DNA of 64,000 bases from Sphingobium sp. CAP-1 (GCF_009720145.1 NZ_CP046252.1:1922001-1986000), one strand, 5' to 3'. Positions 42,208 to 50,445 are shown, numbered from the stretch's first letter. Program-made: numbers and translations. Notes: generated by a model from the sequence alone, not told the origin.

Positions 42208-43866
42208 TTATGCGGGCTGGGCAGCGATGAGGGGCTTGTCGGCGGCCGGGTCATAGGCCGCGTCGCGCATCGGCTTTTCGTCGCGCAGCTTCCCCGCGAT
42301 GGTCATGCCGATATTCCAGGCCATGATGACCGCGCCGCTGAGATAGAGCAGCCCGCCCGCCACGCGGATCACATACATGGGCCACATGGCGCGCACGACT
42401 TCGGAGAAGGCGTAGACGAGATAGCCGTCGCTGCCATATTCGCGCCACATCAAGCCCTGCATGATGCCCGCGACCCACATGGCGGCGGCGTAGAGGACGA
42501 TCCCCAGCGTCGCGAGCCAGAAGTGCCAGTTCACCAACCGCAGCGAATAGAGCCGCTCCCGCTGCCACAGGCGCGGTGTCAGATAATAGAGGCAGGCGAA
42601 GGTGATGAGGCCGTTCCAGCCCAGCGCGCCGCTATGCACATGGCCGATGGTCCAGTCGGTATAGTGGCTCAGGCTGTTGACCGCCTTCACCGACATCATC
42701 GGCCCTTCGAAGGTGGACATGCCGTAAAAGGCGAGCGCCATCACCATCATGCGGATGATCGGATCGGTGCGGATCTTGTCCCAGGCGCCGTTCAGCGTCA
42801 TCAGGCCGTTGATCATCCCGCCCCAGCTCGGCATCCACAGCATGATCGAGAACACCATGCCCAAAGTCTGCGCCCAGTCGGGCAGCGCGGTGTAATGGAG
42901 GTGGTGCGGACCCGCCCAGATATAGAGGAAGATCAGCGACCAGAAATGGATGATCGACAGGCGATAGCTGTAGACCGGCCGCTCCGCCTGCTTGGGCACG
43001 AAATAATACATCATGGCCAGGAAGCCGGCGGTCAGGAAGAAGCCCACCGCATTATGGCCATACCACCATTGGGTCAGCGCATCCTGCACGCCGGCGAAAG
43101 CGCTATAGCTCTTGGACCCCAGCAGGCTGACCGGCATCGACAGGTTGTTGACGATGTGCAGCATCGCGATCGTCAGGATGAAGGCGAGGTAGAACCAGTT
43201 GGCCACATAGATATGCGGTTCGGACCGCTTGATGACGGTGCCGCCGAACACCACCAGATAGGCGACCCAGACGATCGTCAGCCACAGGTCGACATACCAT
43301 TCCGGCTCGGCATATTCCCTGCCCTCGGTAATGCCCAGCAGATAGCCGGTGGCGGCCAGTATGATGAAGAGCTGATAGCCCCAGAATACGAAGTCCGCGA
43401 GTTTCGGCGCGAACAGCCGGGCGCGGCAGGTGCGCTGCACGACATAGAAGCTGGTCGCGATCAGCGCATTGCCGCCAAAGGCGAAGATCACCGCCGACGT
43501 GTGCAGCGGCCGCAGCCGCCCGAAGCTGGTATATTCGATGCCGAGGTTGAGCGCGGGGAAAGCCAGTTGCAGCGCGATGTAGAGGCCCGCCAGGAAACCG
43601 GCCAGCCCCCAGAAAACGGTGGCGATCACGCCCCAGCGGATCACATCGTCATAATAGCGGCCCTGATCGGCCGGCATTTTCAGCAGGCCGCGCGCAAAGC
43701 CGGCATAATCGGCGCTGCGCATCGCATAGACGGCCAGCCCCAGCGCCACCGCGCTCACTATTCCCATATGGACGGCGAAACCGCTGTCGCGCGCCGCCAG
43801 CATCGCCGCAAAGGCGATCAGCGCCAGCGCGAACCAGCCGCCCGTCCTGAAAACCAGTTTGTCCAT
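42208..43866 (-). CDS. ccoN: cbb3-type cytochrome c oxidase subunit I
   Basis: 552 residues from the ATG at 43866, which has GCGGGGA six bases upstream (two earlier ATGs at 43881 and 43872 are less well placed). There are about 14 membrane segments. Haem and CuB histidines are recognisable in HTSAVIFAFGGNALIATSFY, QWWYGHNAVGFFLT, and PHHLHYTALPDW; GHVHSGALGWNG supplies the late helix. This is the oxygen-reducing, proton-pumping core of the high-affinity oxidase used at low oxygen. A Fnr-like site lies about 60 bases upstream. Confidence 0.97.
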   Translation of the reverse strand: MDKLVFRTGGWFALALIAFAAMLAARDSGFAVHMGIVSAVALGLAVYAMRSADYAGFARGLLKMPADQGRYYDDVIRWGVIATVFWGLAGFLAGLYIALQLAFPALNLGIEYTSFGRLRPLHTSAVIFAFGGNALIATSFYVVQRTCRARLFAPKLADFVFWGYQLFIILAATGYLLGITEGREYAEPEWYVDLWLTIVWVAYLVVFGGTVIKRSEPHIYVANWFYLAFILTIAMLHIVNNLSMPVSLLGSKSYSAFAGVQDALTQWWYGHNAVGFFLTAGFLAMMYYFVPKQAERPVYSYRLSIIHFWSLIFLYIWAGPHHLHYTALPDWAQTLGMVFSIMLWMPSWGGMINGLMTLNGAWDKIRTDPIIRMMVMALAFYGMSTFEGPMMSVKAVNSLSHYTDWTIGHVHSGALGWNGLITFACLYYLTPRLWQRERLYSLRLVNWHFWLATLGIVLYAAAMWVAGIMQGLMWREYGSDGYLVYAFSEVVRAMWPMYVIRVAGGLLYLSGAVIMAWNIGMTIAGKLRDEKPMRDAAYDPAADKPLIAAQPA

Positions 43867-43925
43867 GGACATTCCCCGCAAAAAGGCTTTGCGCCGTCCC
43901 TTGCGTGGGTGACGCCGCTCATGCC

Positions 43926-43939
43926 TTGTCCTCTGTCAA
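43926..43939 (-). promoter_or_regulatory. candidate Fnr box upstream of ccoN
   Basis: On the minus strand the sequence reads TTGACAGAGGACAA. It matches TTGAT-N4-ATCAA at 7 of 10 positions and fits the pattern TTGAY-N6-CAA seen twice in front of hemN. It lies 60-73 bases before the ccoN start, a suitable distance for activation, and the Fnr gene is the next gene upstream. Confidence 0.4.
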
Positions 43940-44007
43940 AAGCGGCGCGGCGGGTCTTTACGGGAAAATGCGTAGGCCGTTGGGCGGAGGGACGGCGTCA
44001 CCAAATT

Positions 44008-44110
44008 CCGTTCGCTTCGCGCGAAGTCGAGAAGCCTGTGGCGCACGACATGCGTTTGGTTGCGTTGAACTTGGTTCTTCTCGTTTCTCGACCATGCTCG
44101 AAACGAACGG
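44008..44110. repeat. imperfect inverted repeat between fnr and ccoN
   Basis: The arm starting CCGTTCGCTTCG (44008-44032) and the arm ending CGAAACGAACGG (44086-44110) are partly complementary (about 19 of 25), around a 53-base centre. No protein-like ORF occurs in 43867-44118. The element could terminate or attenuate leftward transcription leaving fnr. Confidence 0.5.
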
Positions 44111-44118
44111 CAGTCCTG

Positions 44119-44862
44119 TTACCCCGCCTCCGCCAGCGCCGCCAGCGCGGCCCTGTCCACCAGCTTCACGCCGCGCCGGCCGATCAGGTCGATCACGCCC
44201 TCGCGCTTCATCTCGGTCATCTGGCGCGACACGGTTTCGATGGTGATGCCCAGCACATCGGCGATCTGTTGCCGTGACAACGGCAATGCGATCACCCCTT
44301 CGCCATCGGCGCGCAGCCGCCGGCCCATGTCGAGCAGGAAGGTCGCGACCTTCTCCCGCGCGGTCTTGCGGCCGAGCAGCAGCATCCAGTCACGGGTGCG
44401 GTCGAGATCGTCCAGCGTCCGCGCAAGCAGCCGATGCTGCAATTCGCCGTGCCGCATCGCGAACCCGTCGAACGCGCCGCGCGGAAACAGGCACAGCCGC
44501 GCGTCGGTCAGCGCGGTCACGCTGTGCGGCGTGCGTGCGCCAAAGGGCCGGCCGATGAAATCCGACGCATAGACCACGCCGACAATCTGTTCGCGCCCGT
44601 CGCCGGTGGAGGTGGCGAGCTTCAGCGTCCCTTCGATCACATTGGCGACGATGGTGCTGTCGTCGCCTTCCCACATCACCGTCTGCCCGGCATGGAGCGC
44701 CACCCGCCGCCCGATCCGGCTCAGCGCCGCGCGATCGGCGTCGGACAGGTCCGCGCAGATCGCATGGTCGCGCACGACGCAGGTGTCGCAGGACTGCCCG
44801 CCGCAGGTGCGGGCCATCGGGGCGGCGGCGGCATTTTGCGCCATGTCAAATCGCATATCCAT
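44119..44862 (-). CDS. Crp/Fnr family oxygen-responsive regulator (FnrL-like)
   Basis: 247 residues from the ATG at 44862; ATGs at 44856 and 44841 are possible. N-terminal cysteines at 20, 25, 28 and 36 plus Cys124 in DARLCLFPRG could bind an oxygen-labile [4Fe-4S] cluster as in FNR, although the spacing differs from E. coli. A cyclic-nucleotide-like beta roll is followed by the HTH LSRQQIADVLGITIETVSRQ, whose E-x-x-S-R reads TTGAT half-sites in FNR. It lies between fixLJ and ccoN, so it likely relays low-oxygen signals to the cco genes and hemN. Confidence 0.9.
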   Translation of the reverse strand: MDMRFDMAQNAAAAPMARTCGGQSCDTCVVRDHAICADLSDADRAALSRIGRRVALHAGQTVMWEGDDSTIVANVIEGTLKLATSTGDGREQIVGVVYASDFIGRPFGARTPHSVTALTDARLCLFPRGAFDGFAMRHGELQHRLLARTLDDLDRTRDWMLLLGRKTAREKVATFLLDMGRRLRADGEGVIALPLSRQQIADVLGITIETVSRQMTEMKREGVIDLIGRRGVKLVDRAALAALAEAG

Positions 44863-44942
44863 GCCCGCTGCATGACGCGGGCGCAGGGCGCGACCTATCC
44901 GTAATTGTGCGTAAAGTGGGTGGGATGAGGGGATGAGGCGGG

Positions 44943-44977
44943 CTTGACTTCGCACATTTCCCGCGGATTTCGACATT
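44943..44977 (-). promoter_or_regulatory. 35-bp motif shared with the DUF442 upstream region (copy B)
   Basis: Gap-free match (29 of 35) to 2535-2569, with shared blocks ACTTCGCAC, TTTCCCGC and GACATT. It lies about 80-115 bases upstream of the fnr start, in the same orientation relative to the downstream gene as copy A. It is not a Fnr box. Confidence 0.45.
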
Positions 44978-45134
44978 TCAGAACATATGTCGGACATTGT
45001 GTTTCGGACGCGAGGCCGCCCGCCAATCCGTTCGGGCAAGGCGAAGTGACGTGCGTTGCTTTCGCGTGAATATTATGGCCGGGTGGGGTGGATAGGGGAC
45101 GGTCTGCTTAGCTGTGCCTTCCATGAAGAGCATC

Positions 45135-45219
45135 GTGTTCCTGCGAAGGCAGGAACCCAGTTCCGCCCTCACCTCATCACACCAACGTCCGAACTGGGCT
45201 CCTGCCTTCGCAGGAGCAC
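45135..45219. repeat. near-perfect inverted repeat (TTCCTGCGAAGGCAGGAA family)
   Basis: Arms 45135-45163 and 45191-45219 are complementary at 27 of 29 positions, around a 27-base centre. Each arm itself contains a hairpin, TCCTGC-GAAG-GCAGGA. It lies downstream of fixJ and upstream of the fnr promoter region. Confidence 0.8.
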
Positions 45220-45245
45220 GGTGCGTTTAACCTCCAAATTGGTCG

Positions 45246-45875
45246 TCACCCGCCCGTCGCTTCCACCCCGTCGTCCGCATGGAAGGCGATGCGGAGCGCT
45301 TCGGCCAGGCTTTTGACCTCCAGCTTCTGCATCAGGTTGGCGCGGTGGATTTCCACCGTTCTGGGGCTGATGCCCAGATCATAGGCGATAGTCTTGTTGG
45401 GCAGCCCTTCGACCAGCCCGCCCAGCACGTCGCGCTCCCGGTCGGTCAGCACATTGAGCCGCGCCTGCGCCTCCTGCGCCCGCGCGCTCGCGCCGCGCGC
45501 GGCGACCGATTGCCTGCGCGCCGCCTCGATACAGGCGAGCAGGCTGTGCTTGTCGAACGGCTTTTCGATGAAGTCGCTGGCCCCGGCCTTCATCGCCGCG
45601 ACCGCCATGTCGACATCGCCATGGCCGGTCATGATGACCACCGGCAACATCACGCCCCGCGCGCGCAGTTCGCGCTGCACCTCCAGCCCGTCCATGTCGG
45701 GCATCCGCACGTCCAGCAGCACGCAGCCCTGGGGCAGGTCCGCCGCCGCCTTCAGAAAGGGCAGGCCGCCGTCGAACAGGGTGACGGCAAAGCCGCTGGT
45801 CCGCAGCAGGAAGGACAGGGACCGGCGGATCGCTTCGTCATCGTCCACGACATAAAGGGGGTAAGGATCGGTCAT
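45246..45875 (-). CDS. fixJ: response regulator FixJ
   Basis: 209 residues. Receiver domain: acidic pocket VVDDDE, phosphoacceptor Asp55 in VLLDVRMPDMDG, and Lys in EKPFDK. A LuxR-type output domain reads LTDRERDVLGGLVEGLPNKT and ISPRTVEIHRANLMQKL. This is the FixJ arrangement. It overlaps fixL by four bases (45872-45875), so the pair is translationally coupled. In rhizobia FixJ activates fixK and nif/fix genes at low oxygen; here the downstream fnr is the likely target. Confidence 0.94.
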   Translation of the reverse strand: MTDPYPLYVVDDDEAIRRSLSFLLRTSGFAVTLFDGGLPFLKAAADLPQGCVLLDVRMPDMDGLEVQRELRARGVMLPVVIMTGHGDVDMAVAAMKAGASDFIEKPFDKHSLLACIEAARRQSVAARGASARAQEAQARLNVLTDRERDVLGGLVEGLPNKTIAYDLGISPRTVEIHRANLMQKLEVKSLAEALRIAFHADDGVEATGG

Positions 45876-47020
45876 GCTTCGTCCGCGCGGTCGAGGGTGA
45901 AATGAAAGGCGGCGCCGCCCCAGGGCGATGGCGTCGCCCAGATCCGGCCGCCATGACCTTCGATAATGGTCTGGCTGATCGACAGGCCCACGCCCATGCC
46001 GGTCGCCTTGCTGGTGGTGAAGGGGGTGAAGAGCGTGCGCGACATGTCGGGATCAAGGCCGGGGCCGCTGTCGGCGACCACCACCTCCACCTTGTCATCC
46101 TCGGCCGGCGCGGCGGTCAGCCGCAGGATGCGGACCGGCCGGTCCTGCATCGCCTCCACCGCATTCCTGACCAGATTGATGATGACCTGCTGCAACTGGA
46201 CGCGGTTGACCAGCACCTTGTCGACGGCGCGATCGACCTGCACATCCATGTCGATGCCCCGGCTGTCGGTGCCGATAAAGGCCAGCGCCGCACCTTCGGC
46301 CAGCAGGGCGCGCATCGGTTCGGGCTGGCGCACCGTTTCGCCGCGCCGGATAAATTCGCGCAGCGAGCGGATGATCTCGCCCGCGCGCAGCGCCTGTTTC
46401 GCGCTTTCGTCCATCGCCTCGGCCAGCATCTCCCGATCCACTTCGCCCGGCATGGCCAGCAGGTCGCGCGCCGCCTCCATATAATTGGCGATCGCGGTCA
46501 GCGGCTGGTTGAGTTCATGCGCCAGCGCGGAGGCCAAAGTCCCCATCGCCGTCACCCGGCTGGCATGGGCCAGTTCGGATTGCAGGTCGGCGACGCGCCG
46601 TTCAGCCTGTTGCCGTTCGGTCAGGTCGCGGATGAAGCCGGTGAACAGCCGCCGCCCCTGATCCTGCACCTCGCCCACCGACAATTCGATCGGGAAGGTG
46701 GAGCCGTCGCGCCGCCGCGCGGCGGTCAGCCGGCCGACGCCGATGATCCGTTTTTCGCCGGTGGTGCGATAATGGTCGATATAGCCGTCATGCCGCTCCC
46801 GGTCGGGGGAGGGCATCAGCATCGAGATATTCTCGCCCAGCACGTCGCTCTGCGCATATTGGAACATGCGCTGCGCCGCCGCGCTGAACGACACGATCCG
46901 GCCATGCAGGTCGATCACGATCAGTGCGTCGGGCACGGTCGCCAGGATCGATCCCAGCAACGCCTGTTCCAGACTATGTGCATCGCTCAGCGCGTCGGTG
47001 TCGTCATCGGCTACGGCCAT
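45872..47020 (-). CDS. fixL: oxygen-sensing histidine kinase FixL
   Basis: 382 residues, apparently soluble. The single PAS domain (residues ~20-137) matches the haem-PAS of FixL: proximal His77 in RERHDGYIDHYRTTG and the conserved arginine at 97 in RIIGVGR. The H box ALAHELNQPLT has phosphoacceptor His168, and the ATPase motifs are NLVRNAVEA, DSGPGLDP and GMGVGLS. Oxygen bound to the haem would inhibit the kinase. It lacks the N-terminal membrane part of Sinorhizobium FixL, resembling the soluble Bradyrhizobium type. A GGAGGGGGC precedes the ATG. The usp gene ends 20 bases away on the same strand. Confidence 0.93.
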   Translation of the reverse strand: MAVADDDTDALSDAHSLEQALLGSILATVPDALIVIDLHGRIVSFSAAAQRMFQYAQSDVLGENISMLMPSPDRERHDGYIDHYRTTGEKRIIGVGRLTAARRRDGSTFPIELSVGEVQDQGRRLFTGFIRDLTERQQAERRVADLQSELAHASRVTAMGTLASALAHELNQPLTAIANYMEAARDLLAMPGEVDREMLAEAMDESAKQALRAGEIIRSLREFIRRGETVRQPEPMRALLAEGAALAFIGTDSRGIDMDVQVDRAVDKVLVNRVQLQQVIINLVRNAVEAMQDRPVRILRLTAAPAEDDKVEVVVADSGPGLDPDMSRTLFTPFTTSKATGMGVGLSISQTIIEGHGGRIWATPSPWGGAAFHFTLDRADEA

Positions 47021-47040
47021 GCCCCCTCCATGCCGTCCTT

Positions 47041-47856
47041 TCAGTGCGCCAGCAAGAGCGGCACCGGCGCGGTGCGCAGCAGGGCGCGGGTGACGCCGCC
47101 GAAGATCAGTTCGCGCAGGCGGCTATGGCCGAACGCGCCCATCACGACCCAGTCGGCGCGCAGGGTGGCGATCGCCTCGCGCAACAGCGCTTCGGTCGGC
47201 CGGTCGGCGCGCGGCCAGACATGAAGCTGCGCCTTGATGCCATGGCGGGCGAGATATTCGGGCGCGTCGGTGGCGGGGAAGGCCGTGCCGCCTTCCTCCT
47301 CGATCGTGACGATGTCGACCGCTTCGGCCAGTGCGAGCAGCGGCACGGCGGCGCGCAGCGCGGCGCCGGCGGCGTGCGATCCATCCCAGGCGACCAGCGC
47401 GCGGCCGGTCACGGCGAAGCGCTTCGCCGCCTGCGGCACCGCCAGCACCGGCGTCCGTCCGCCCAGCGCCAGATCGGCCGCGATCGGCAAGGGGTCTTTG
47501 GCGCTGCTCCGTCCGCTTTCGGGCAGGCTGGCGACGATGATGTCAGCCAGCTTCGCCGCGGACAGCAGACCGGGCAGGCTGTCGCCATCCATCTGCCGCC
47601 AGTCCCAGGCGACATCCTCCTGCGCGAAACGGGCCTCCACCTGCGCCCGGAAGGTTTCGTCAATGGCGTGCAGTTCGGCCGCGACCGCCGGGGCATAGCC
47701 CAGCCCGTCGCCGACGCCGGCGGCAAGTATTTCCAGCATCGGTGTCACCTGGACGCACTGGACATGGGCGCGCGCCGCGCGGGCCAGATCGCAGGCCGCC
47801 TGCAACCGGCTTTCCGCGCCCAGATCGTCATGGATATGCAGCAGGATCGTTTTCAT
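47041..47856 (-). CDS. tandem universal stress protein
   Basis: 271 residues from the ATG at 47856 (CGGAGA six bases upstream). Two UspA-like halves are visible: MKTILLHIHDD with ADIIVASLPESG, then GRALVAWDGSHAAGAALRAA with DWVVMGAFGHSRLRELIFGG, where the second has the ATP-site GxxGHSR motif. It is directly upstream of fixL on the same strand. Usp genes are frequent members of anaerobic Fnr/FixK regulons, and its placement supports a low-oxygen or stasis role. A 15-base palindrome lies in its promoter region. Confidence 0.88.
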   Translation of the reverse strand: MKTILLHIHDDLGAESRLQAACDLARAARAHVQCVQVTPMLEILAAGVGDGLGYAPAVAAELHAIDETFRAQVEARFAQEDVAWDWRQMDGDSLPGLLSAAKLADIIVASLPESGRSSAKDPLPIAADLALGGRTPVLAVPQAAKRFAVTGRALVAWDGSHAAGAALRAAVPLLALAEAVDIVTIEEEGGTAFPATDAPEYLARHGIKAQLHVWPRADRPTEALLREAIATLRADWVVMGAFGHSRLRELIFGGVTRALLRTAPVPLLLAH

Positions 47857-47907
47857 GACACATCTCCGTTCGTTCCCGACCGGATTAGACCTTGCCCCCG
47901 TGCGACC

Positions 47908-47922
47908 ACTATCCGGGATAGT
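47908..47922. promoter_or_regulatory. palindrome in the divergent usp / hypothetical promoter region
   Basis: ACTATCC-G-GGATAGT is a perfect 7-bp palindrome with one central base, 52 bases upstream of the usp start and 42 upstream of the divergent gene. It does not resemble the TTGAT-type Fnr box. It is a possible operator for a shared regulator of the two genes. Confidence 0.4.
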
Positions 47923-47963
47923 CCTTATAGCATTTCCGGGCCTGAATGGGGATTCAAACCGGC

Positions 47964-48314
47964 ATGACATGGACCATGATACGGCTGGAACTGGCGCGCA
48001 CGCCCGCCTTTCCCAACGGGTCGGCGGCGCGCAGCTATGTGCTGCGGCTGCCGCTGGGCGCGGACGGCCGGATCGACGAGCAGGAATATCGCCACCATCC
48101 CGAATATGCGACGGTGCGGCGCTTCTGGCCCAATGAGCCGGATCGCCACGGCCATCTGCTGCGCACGGCCGAGGGATGGGCCTTATCCTATGCCGCCGAC
48201 GAAACGCCGTTCCGGCTGGAGGCGCAGGCGATTCGGTCGGGCAGCCATATGACCCTGACCGAACCGGGCGGCGCGCGCCTGCCCTTCGAGGTCAAGGCGC
48301 TGGGTTCGATCTGA
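47964..48314 (+). CDS. hypothetical protein
   Basis: 116 residues from the ATG at 47964; an ATG at 47946 would add six residues. The sequence is protein-like throughout (IRLELARTPAFPNGSAARSY, RRFWPNEPDRHGHLLRTAEG, ALSYAADETPFRL), with no signal or membrane segment and no cysteine. Two Trp/His-rich beta-like halves suggest a small beta-barrel. It is divergent from usp and converges with ompW at a strong terminator. Function is unknown; its place in the microoxic island suggests it belongs to that regulon. Confidence 0.75.
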   Translation: MTWTMIRLELARTPAFPNGSAARSYVLRLPLGADGRIDEQEYRHHPEYATVRRFWPNEPDRHGHLLRTAEGWALSYAADETPFRLEAQAIRSGSHMTLTEPGGARLPFEVKALGSI

Positions 48315-48345
48315 AAAGGGGGGGCTTGCCGCCCCCCTTCCCCCT
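48314..48345. terminator. bidirectional terminator between the hypothetical gene and ompW
   Basis: GGGGGGC (48319-48325) pairs with GCCCCCC (48331-48337), extended by AA/TT pairs, with a TTGCC loop. A-rich and T-rich flanks on the two sides allow termination from both convergent genes. Confidence 0.7.
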
Positions 48346-49008
48346 TTACAGTTTGAAGCCGACGCCGACGCCGAACACGAACGGGTCGAGATGGACGCGG
48401 ACCTTCTGCACCCCCGCCGCCGTGGTCGACAGGCGGGTGGTGGTGTCGATGTCGATATATTTGACATCGAGATTGAGGAACATCCGGTCGTTGAGCTGGA
48501 TATCGACGCCCGCCTGCCCCGCCAGACCGAAGCTGTCGGACATATGCACCTTCGTATCGCCGACCGCGCCTTCCAGCGCGCCCGACGCCTTCTCATTGTA
48601 AAAGACGGTATAGTTGACGCCCGCACCCACATAGGGGCGGATTTTGCCGTCGGGCAGGAAATGATATTGCGCCGTCAGCGTCGGCGGCAGCACCCAGGTC
48701 GACGCCAGCTTGCCCAGCGATCCGGTGGTGCCGGTGCGGCCGCTGGCGCTATGTTTGGTCGTGGCGGCGATCAGTTCGAAGCCGATATGGTCGGTCGCCA
48801 TGTAAGTGAAGTCCAGTTCGGGCGTCACCGCATTGTCGACGCTCACCTTCTCGCCCGGAAAGGCGGGCAGGATGCTGCCGCTTTTCTCGTTCGGTGCGAC
48901 CATGATGCCGCGCAGGCGGATCAGCACGTCGCCCTGCTTCGCCTGTGCCGGCGTCGCCAGCGCGCCGGCGATCGCGGCCGCGCCCAGCATCAGGCTCCTG
49001 ATATGCAT
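48346..49008 (-). CDS. ompW: OmpW family outer membrane protein
   Basis: 220 residues from the ATG at 49008 with AAGGAG upstream. A signal peptide (LMLGAAAIAGALATPAQA) precedes an eight-stranded beta-barrel. OmpW markers include GDVLIRLRGIMVAPNE, TPELDFTYMATDHIGFELIA, LPPTLTAQYHFLPDGKIRPYVGAGVNYTVFY and the C-terminal FGVGVGFKL. OmpW makes a narrow hydrophobic channel in the outer membrane, and its gene is Fnr-regulated in enterobacteria. It is divergent from hemN, with Fnr-like boxes between. Confidence 0.92.
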   Translation of the reverse strand: MHIRSLMLGAAAIAGALATPAQAKQGDVLIRLRGIMVAPNEKSGSILPAFPGEKVSVDNAVTPELDFTYMATDHIGFELIAATTKHSASGRTGTTGSLGKLASTWVLPPTLTAQYHFLPDGKIRPYVGAGVNYTVFYNEKASGALEGAVGDTKVHMSDSFGLAGQAGVDIQLNDRMFLNLDVKYIDIDTTTRLSTTAAGVQKVRVHLDPFVFGVGVGFKL

Positions 49009-49068
49009 GTCATGTCTCCTTCCCTGTGGTTGGTGACAGCCCTTTGCGCTGCTTGCCCCGCCGCGGCA

Positions 49069-49104
49069 TTGATCGAGCGCAAGCCGATTTTTGACCTGGC
49101 GCAA
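49069..49104. promoter_or_regulatory. tandem Fnr-like boxes in the ompW-hemN divergent region
   Basis: TTGATCGAGCGCAA (49069-49082) matches TTGAT-N4-ATCAA at 8 of 10 positions, and TTGACCTGGCGCAA (49091-49104) at 6 to 7. Their starts are exactly 22 bases apart (about two helical turns). Both read TTGAYCNNGCGCAA. They lie 25-60 bases before the hemN start and 60-96 before ompW, suitable for Fnr control of both. Confidence 0.5.
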
Positions 49105-49128
49105 TGCAGGGGGCGGGGCGTCCATGCG

Positions 49129-50445
49129 ATGCGCCCTGTCATGTGGACCTATCATCCCGATCTGCTCGCCCGGCCGGTGCCGCGCTACACCAGCTATCCC
49201 ACCGCCGCGCAGTTTGGCGACGCGATCGGCGCCGCCGCCATGGCCGAGCGGCTGGACCAGGTGGCGGCGGACGCGCCGCTCTCCCTCTATCTCCACATCC
49301 CCTATTGCCACGATATCTGCTGGTATTGCGGCTGCAACACCGGCGCGGCCAACAAGGCGCAGCGCCTGTCCGCCTATGTCGAGGCGCTGGAGCGCGAGAT
49401 CGCCATGGTCGCGGCGCGGCTGAACGGACGCGGGCGGGTGACGCGCATCGCCTTTGGCGGGGGCAGCCCCAACAGCCTGCCGCTGGTCGACTTCATTCGT
49501 CTGCTCCAGCAGCTTACCCGCTGTTTCGAGGCGCGCGGCGCGCATGTCTCGGTGGAGCTGGACCCGCGCCGGCTGGACGGGCCGTGGATCGCAGCGATGG
49601 CGGCGATGGGGGTCGATCGCGTCAATCTGGGGGTGCAGACCTTCACCCCGGCGGTGCAGGCGAAGATCGGCCGCATCCAGCCGCTGGAGATGGTCGAGCG
49701 CGCGGTCGAGGGGTTCGCCCACGCGGGCGTCGCGACCGGGTTCGACCTGATGTATGGGCTGCCGGGGCAGACGATGGACGATCTGGCCGCCACGCTGGAC
49801 GCCAGTATCGCCATGGCCCCGGCGCGCATCGCCCTGTTCGGCTATGCCCATATGCCGCGCCTGCTGCCGCGTCAGGCGCGGATCGACGGGGCGGAATTGC
49901 CCGACCTGGAAACCCGCTTCGCCATGGCGGCGCAGGGCTATGCCCAGTTGGTCGCGGCGGGCTATCAGCCGATCGGCTTCGACCATTTCGCCCTGCCCGG
50001 CGATTCCATGGCGGTGGCGGCGCGGGAGGGGCGGTTGCGGCGCAATTTCCAGGGCTTCACCGATGATGACGCCGGCATAGTGATCGGCATGGGGGCGAGC
50101 GCGATCAGCGCCTTTCCCGATCTGCTGGTGCAGAATGAGAAGCGCGCCGGGGTCTATCGCGAACGCATCGCGGCGGGCGACCTGCCGGCGACGCGCGGCA
50201 TCGAGCGGACGGGCGAGGATCGCCGCCGGGGCCGGATCATCGAGGCCTTGCTGTGTCAGGGCGAGGCGCATGTCGGCACGGTGCCGATGCCCGACCTGTC
50301 GCAGTTCGAGGCGATGGGGCTGGTGCGCTGCACCGGCGACCATGTCCGGCTGACGCCCGCCGCGCGGCCCTATGCGCGGGTCGTGGCCGCCTGTTTCGAC
50401 GGCTGGCTGCAACCGGCGGAAAAACGGTTCAGCCATGCGATTTAG
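49129..50445 (+). CDS. hemN: oxygen-independent coproporphyrinogen III dehydrogenase
   Basis: 438 residues from the ATG at 49129; an ATG at 49141 is possible. RPVPRYTSYPTAAQF at the start is the HemN-specific pattern. The radical-SAM cluster CxxxCxxC is at residues 60, 64 and 67 (YCHDICWYCGCN), followed by GGGSPNSL. The C-terminal HemN domain is present. It converts coproporphyrinogen III to protoporphyrinogen IX without oxygen. Fnr-like boxes lie just upstream. A small exported protein gene overlaps its 3' end by 11 bases. Confidence 0.95.
   Translation: MRPVMWTYHPDLLARPVPRYTSYPTAAQFGDAIGAAAMAERLDQVAADAPLSLYLHIPYCHDICWYCGCNTGAANKAQRLSAYVEALEREIAMVAARLNGRGRVTRIAFGGGSPNSLPLVDFIRLLQQLTRCFEARGAHVSVELDPRRLDGPWIAAMAAMGVDRVNLGVQTFTPAVQAKIGRIQPLEMVERAVEGFAHAGVATGFDLMYGLPGQTMDDLAATLDASIAMAPARIALFGYAHMPRLLPRQARIDGAELPDLETRFAMAAQGYAQLVAAGYQPIGFDHFALPGDSMAVAAREGRLRRNFQGFTDDDAGIVIGMGASAISAFPDLLVQNEKRAGVYRERIAAGDLPATRGIERTGEDRRRGRIIEALLCQGEAHVGTVPMPDLSQFEAMGLVRCTGDHVRLTPAARPYARVVAACFDGWLQPAEKRFSHAI

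Larger units (their letters stand above)
44863..45245. other. 383-base spacer between fnr and fixJ
   Basis: No gene is supported here. From left to right it holds the fnr leader, a 35-base motif shared with the DUF442 upstream region (44943-44977), a moderately AT-rich stretch around 44980-45080, and an inverted repeat (45135-45219). The fnr promoter is expected near or within the shared motif. Confidence 0.6.

Noticed and set aside
42067..44277. 736-residue frame antisense to ccoN and part of fnr
   Set aside because: It crosses several real genes and their spacers and has shadow-like composition.
44943..44977. Fnr autoregulatory site
   Set aside because: It contains TTGAC but no matching second half-site at the right spacing.
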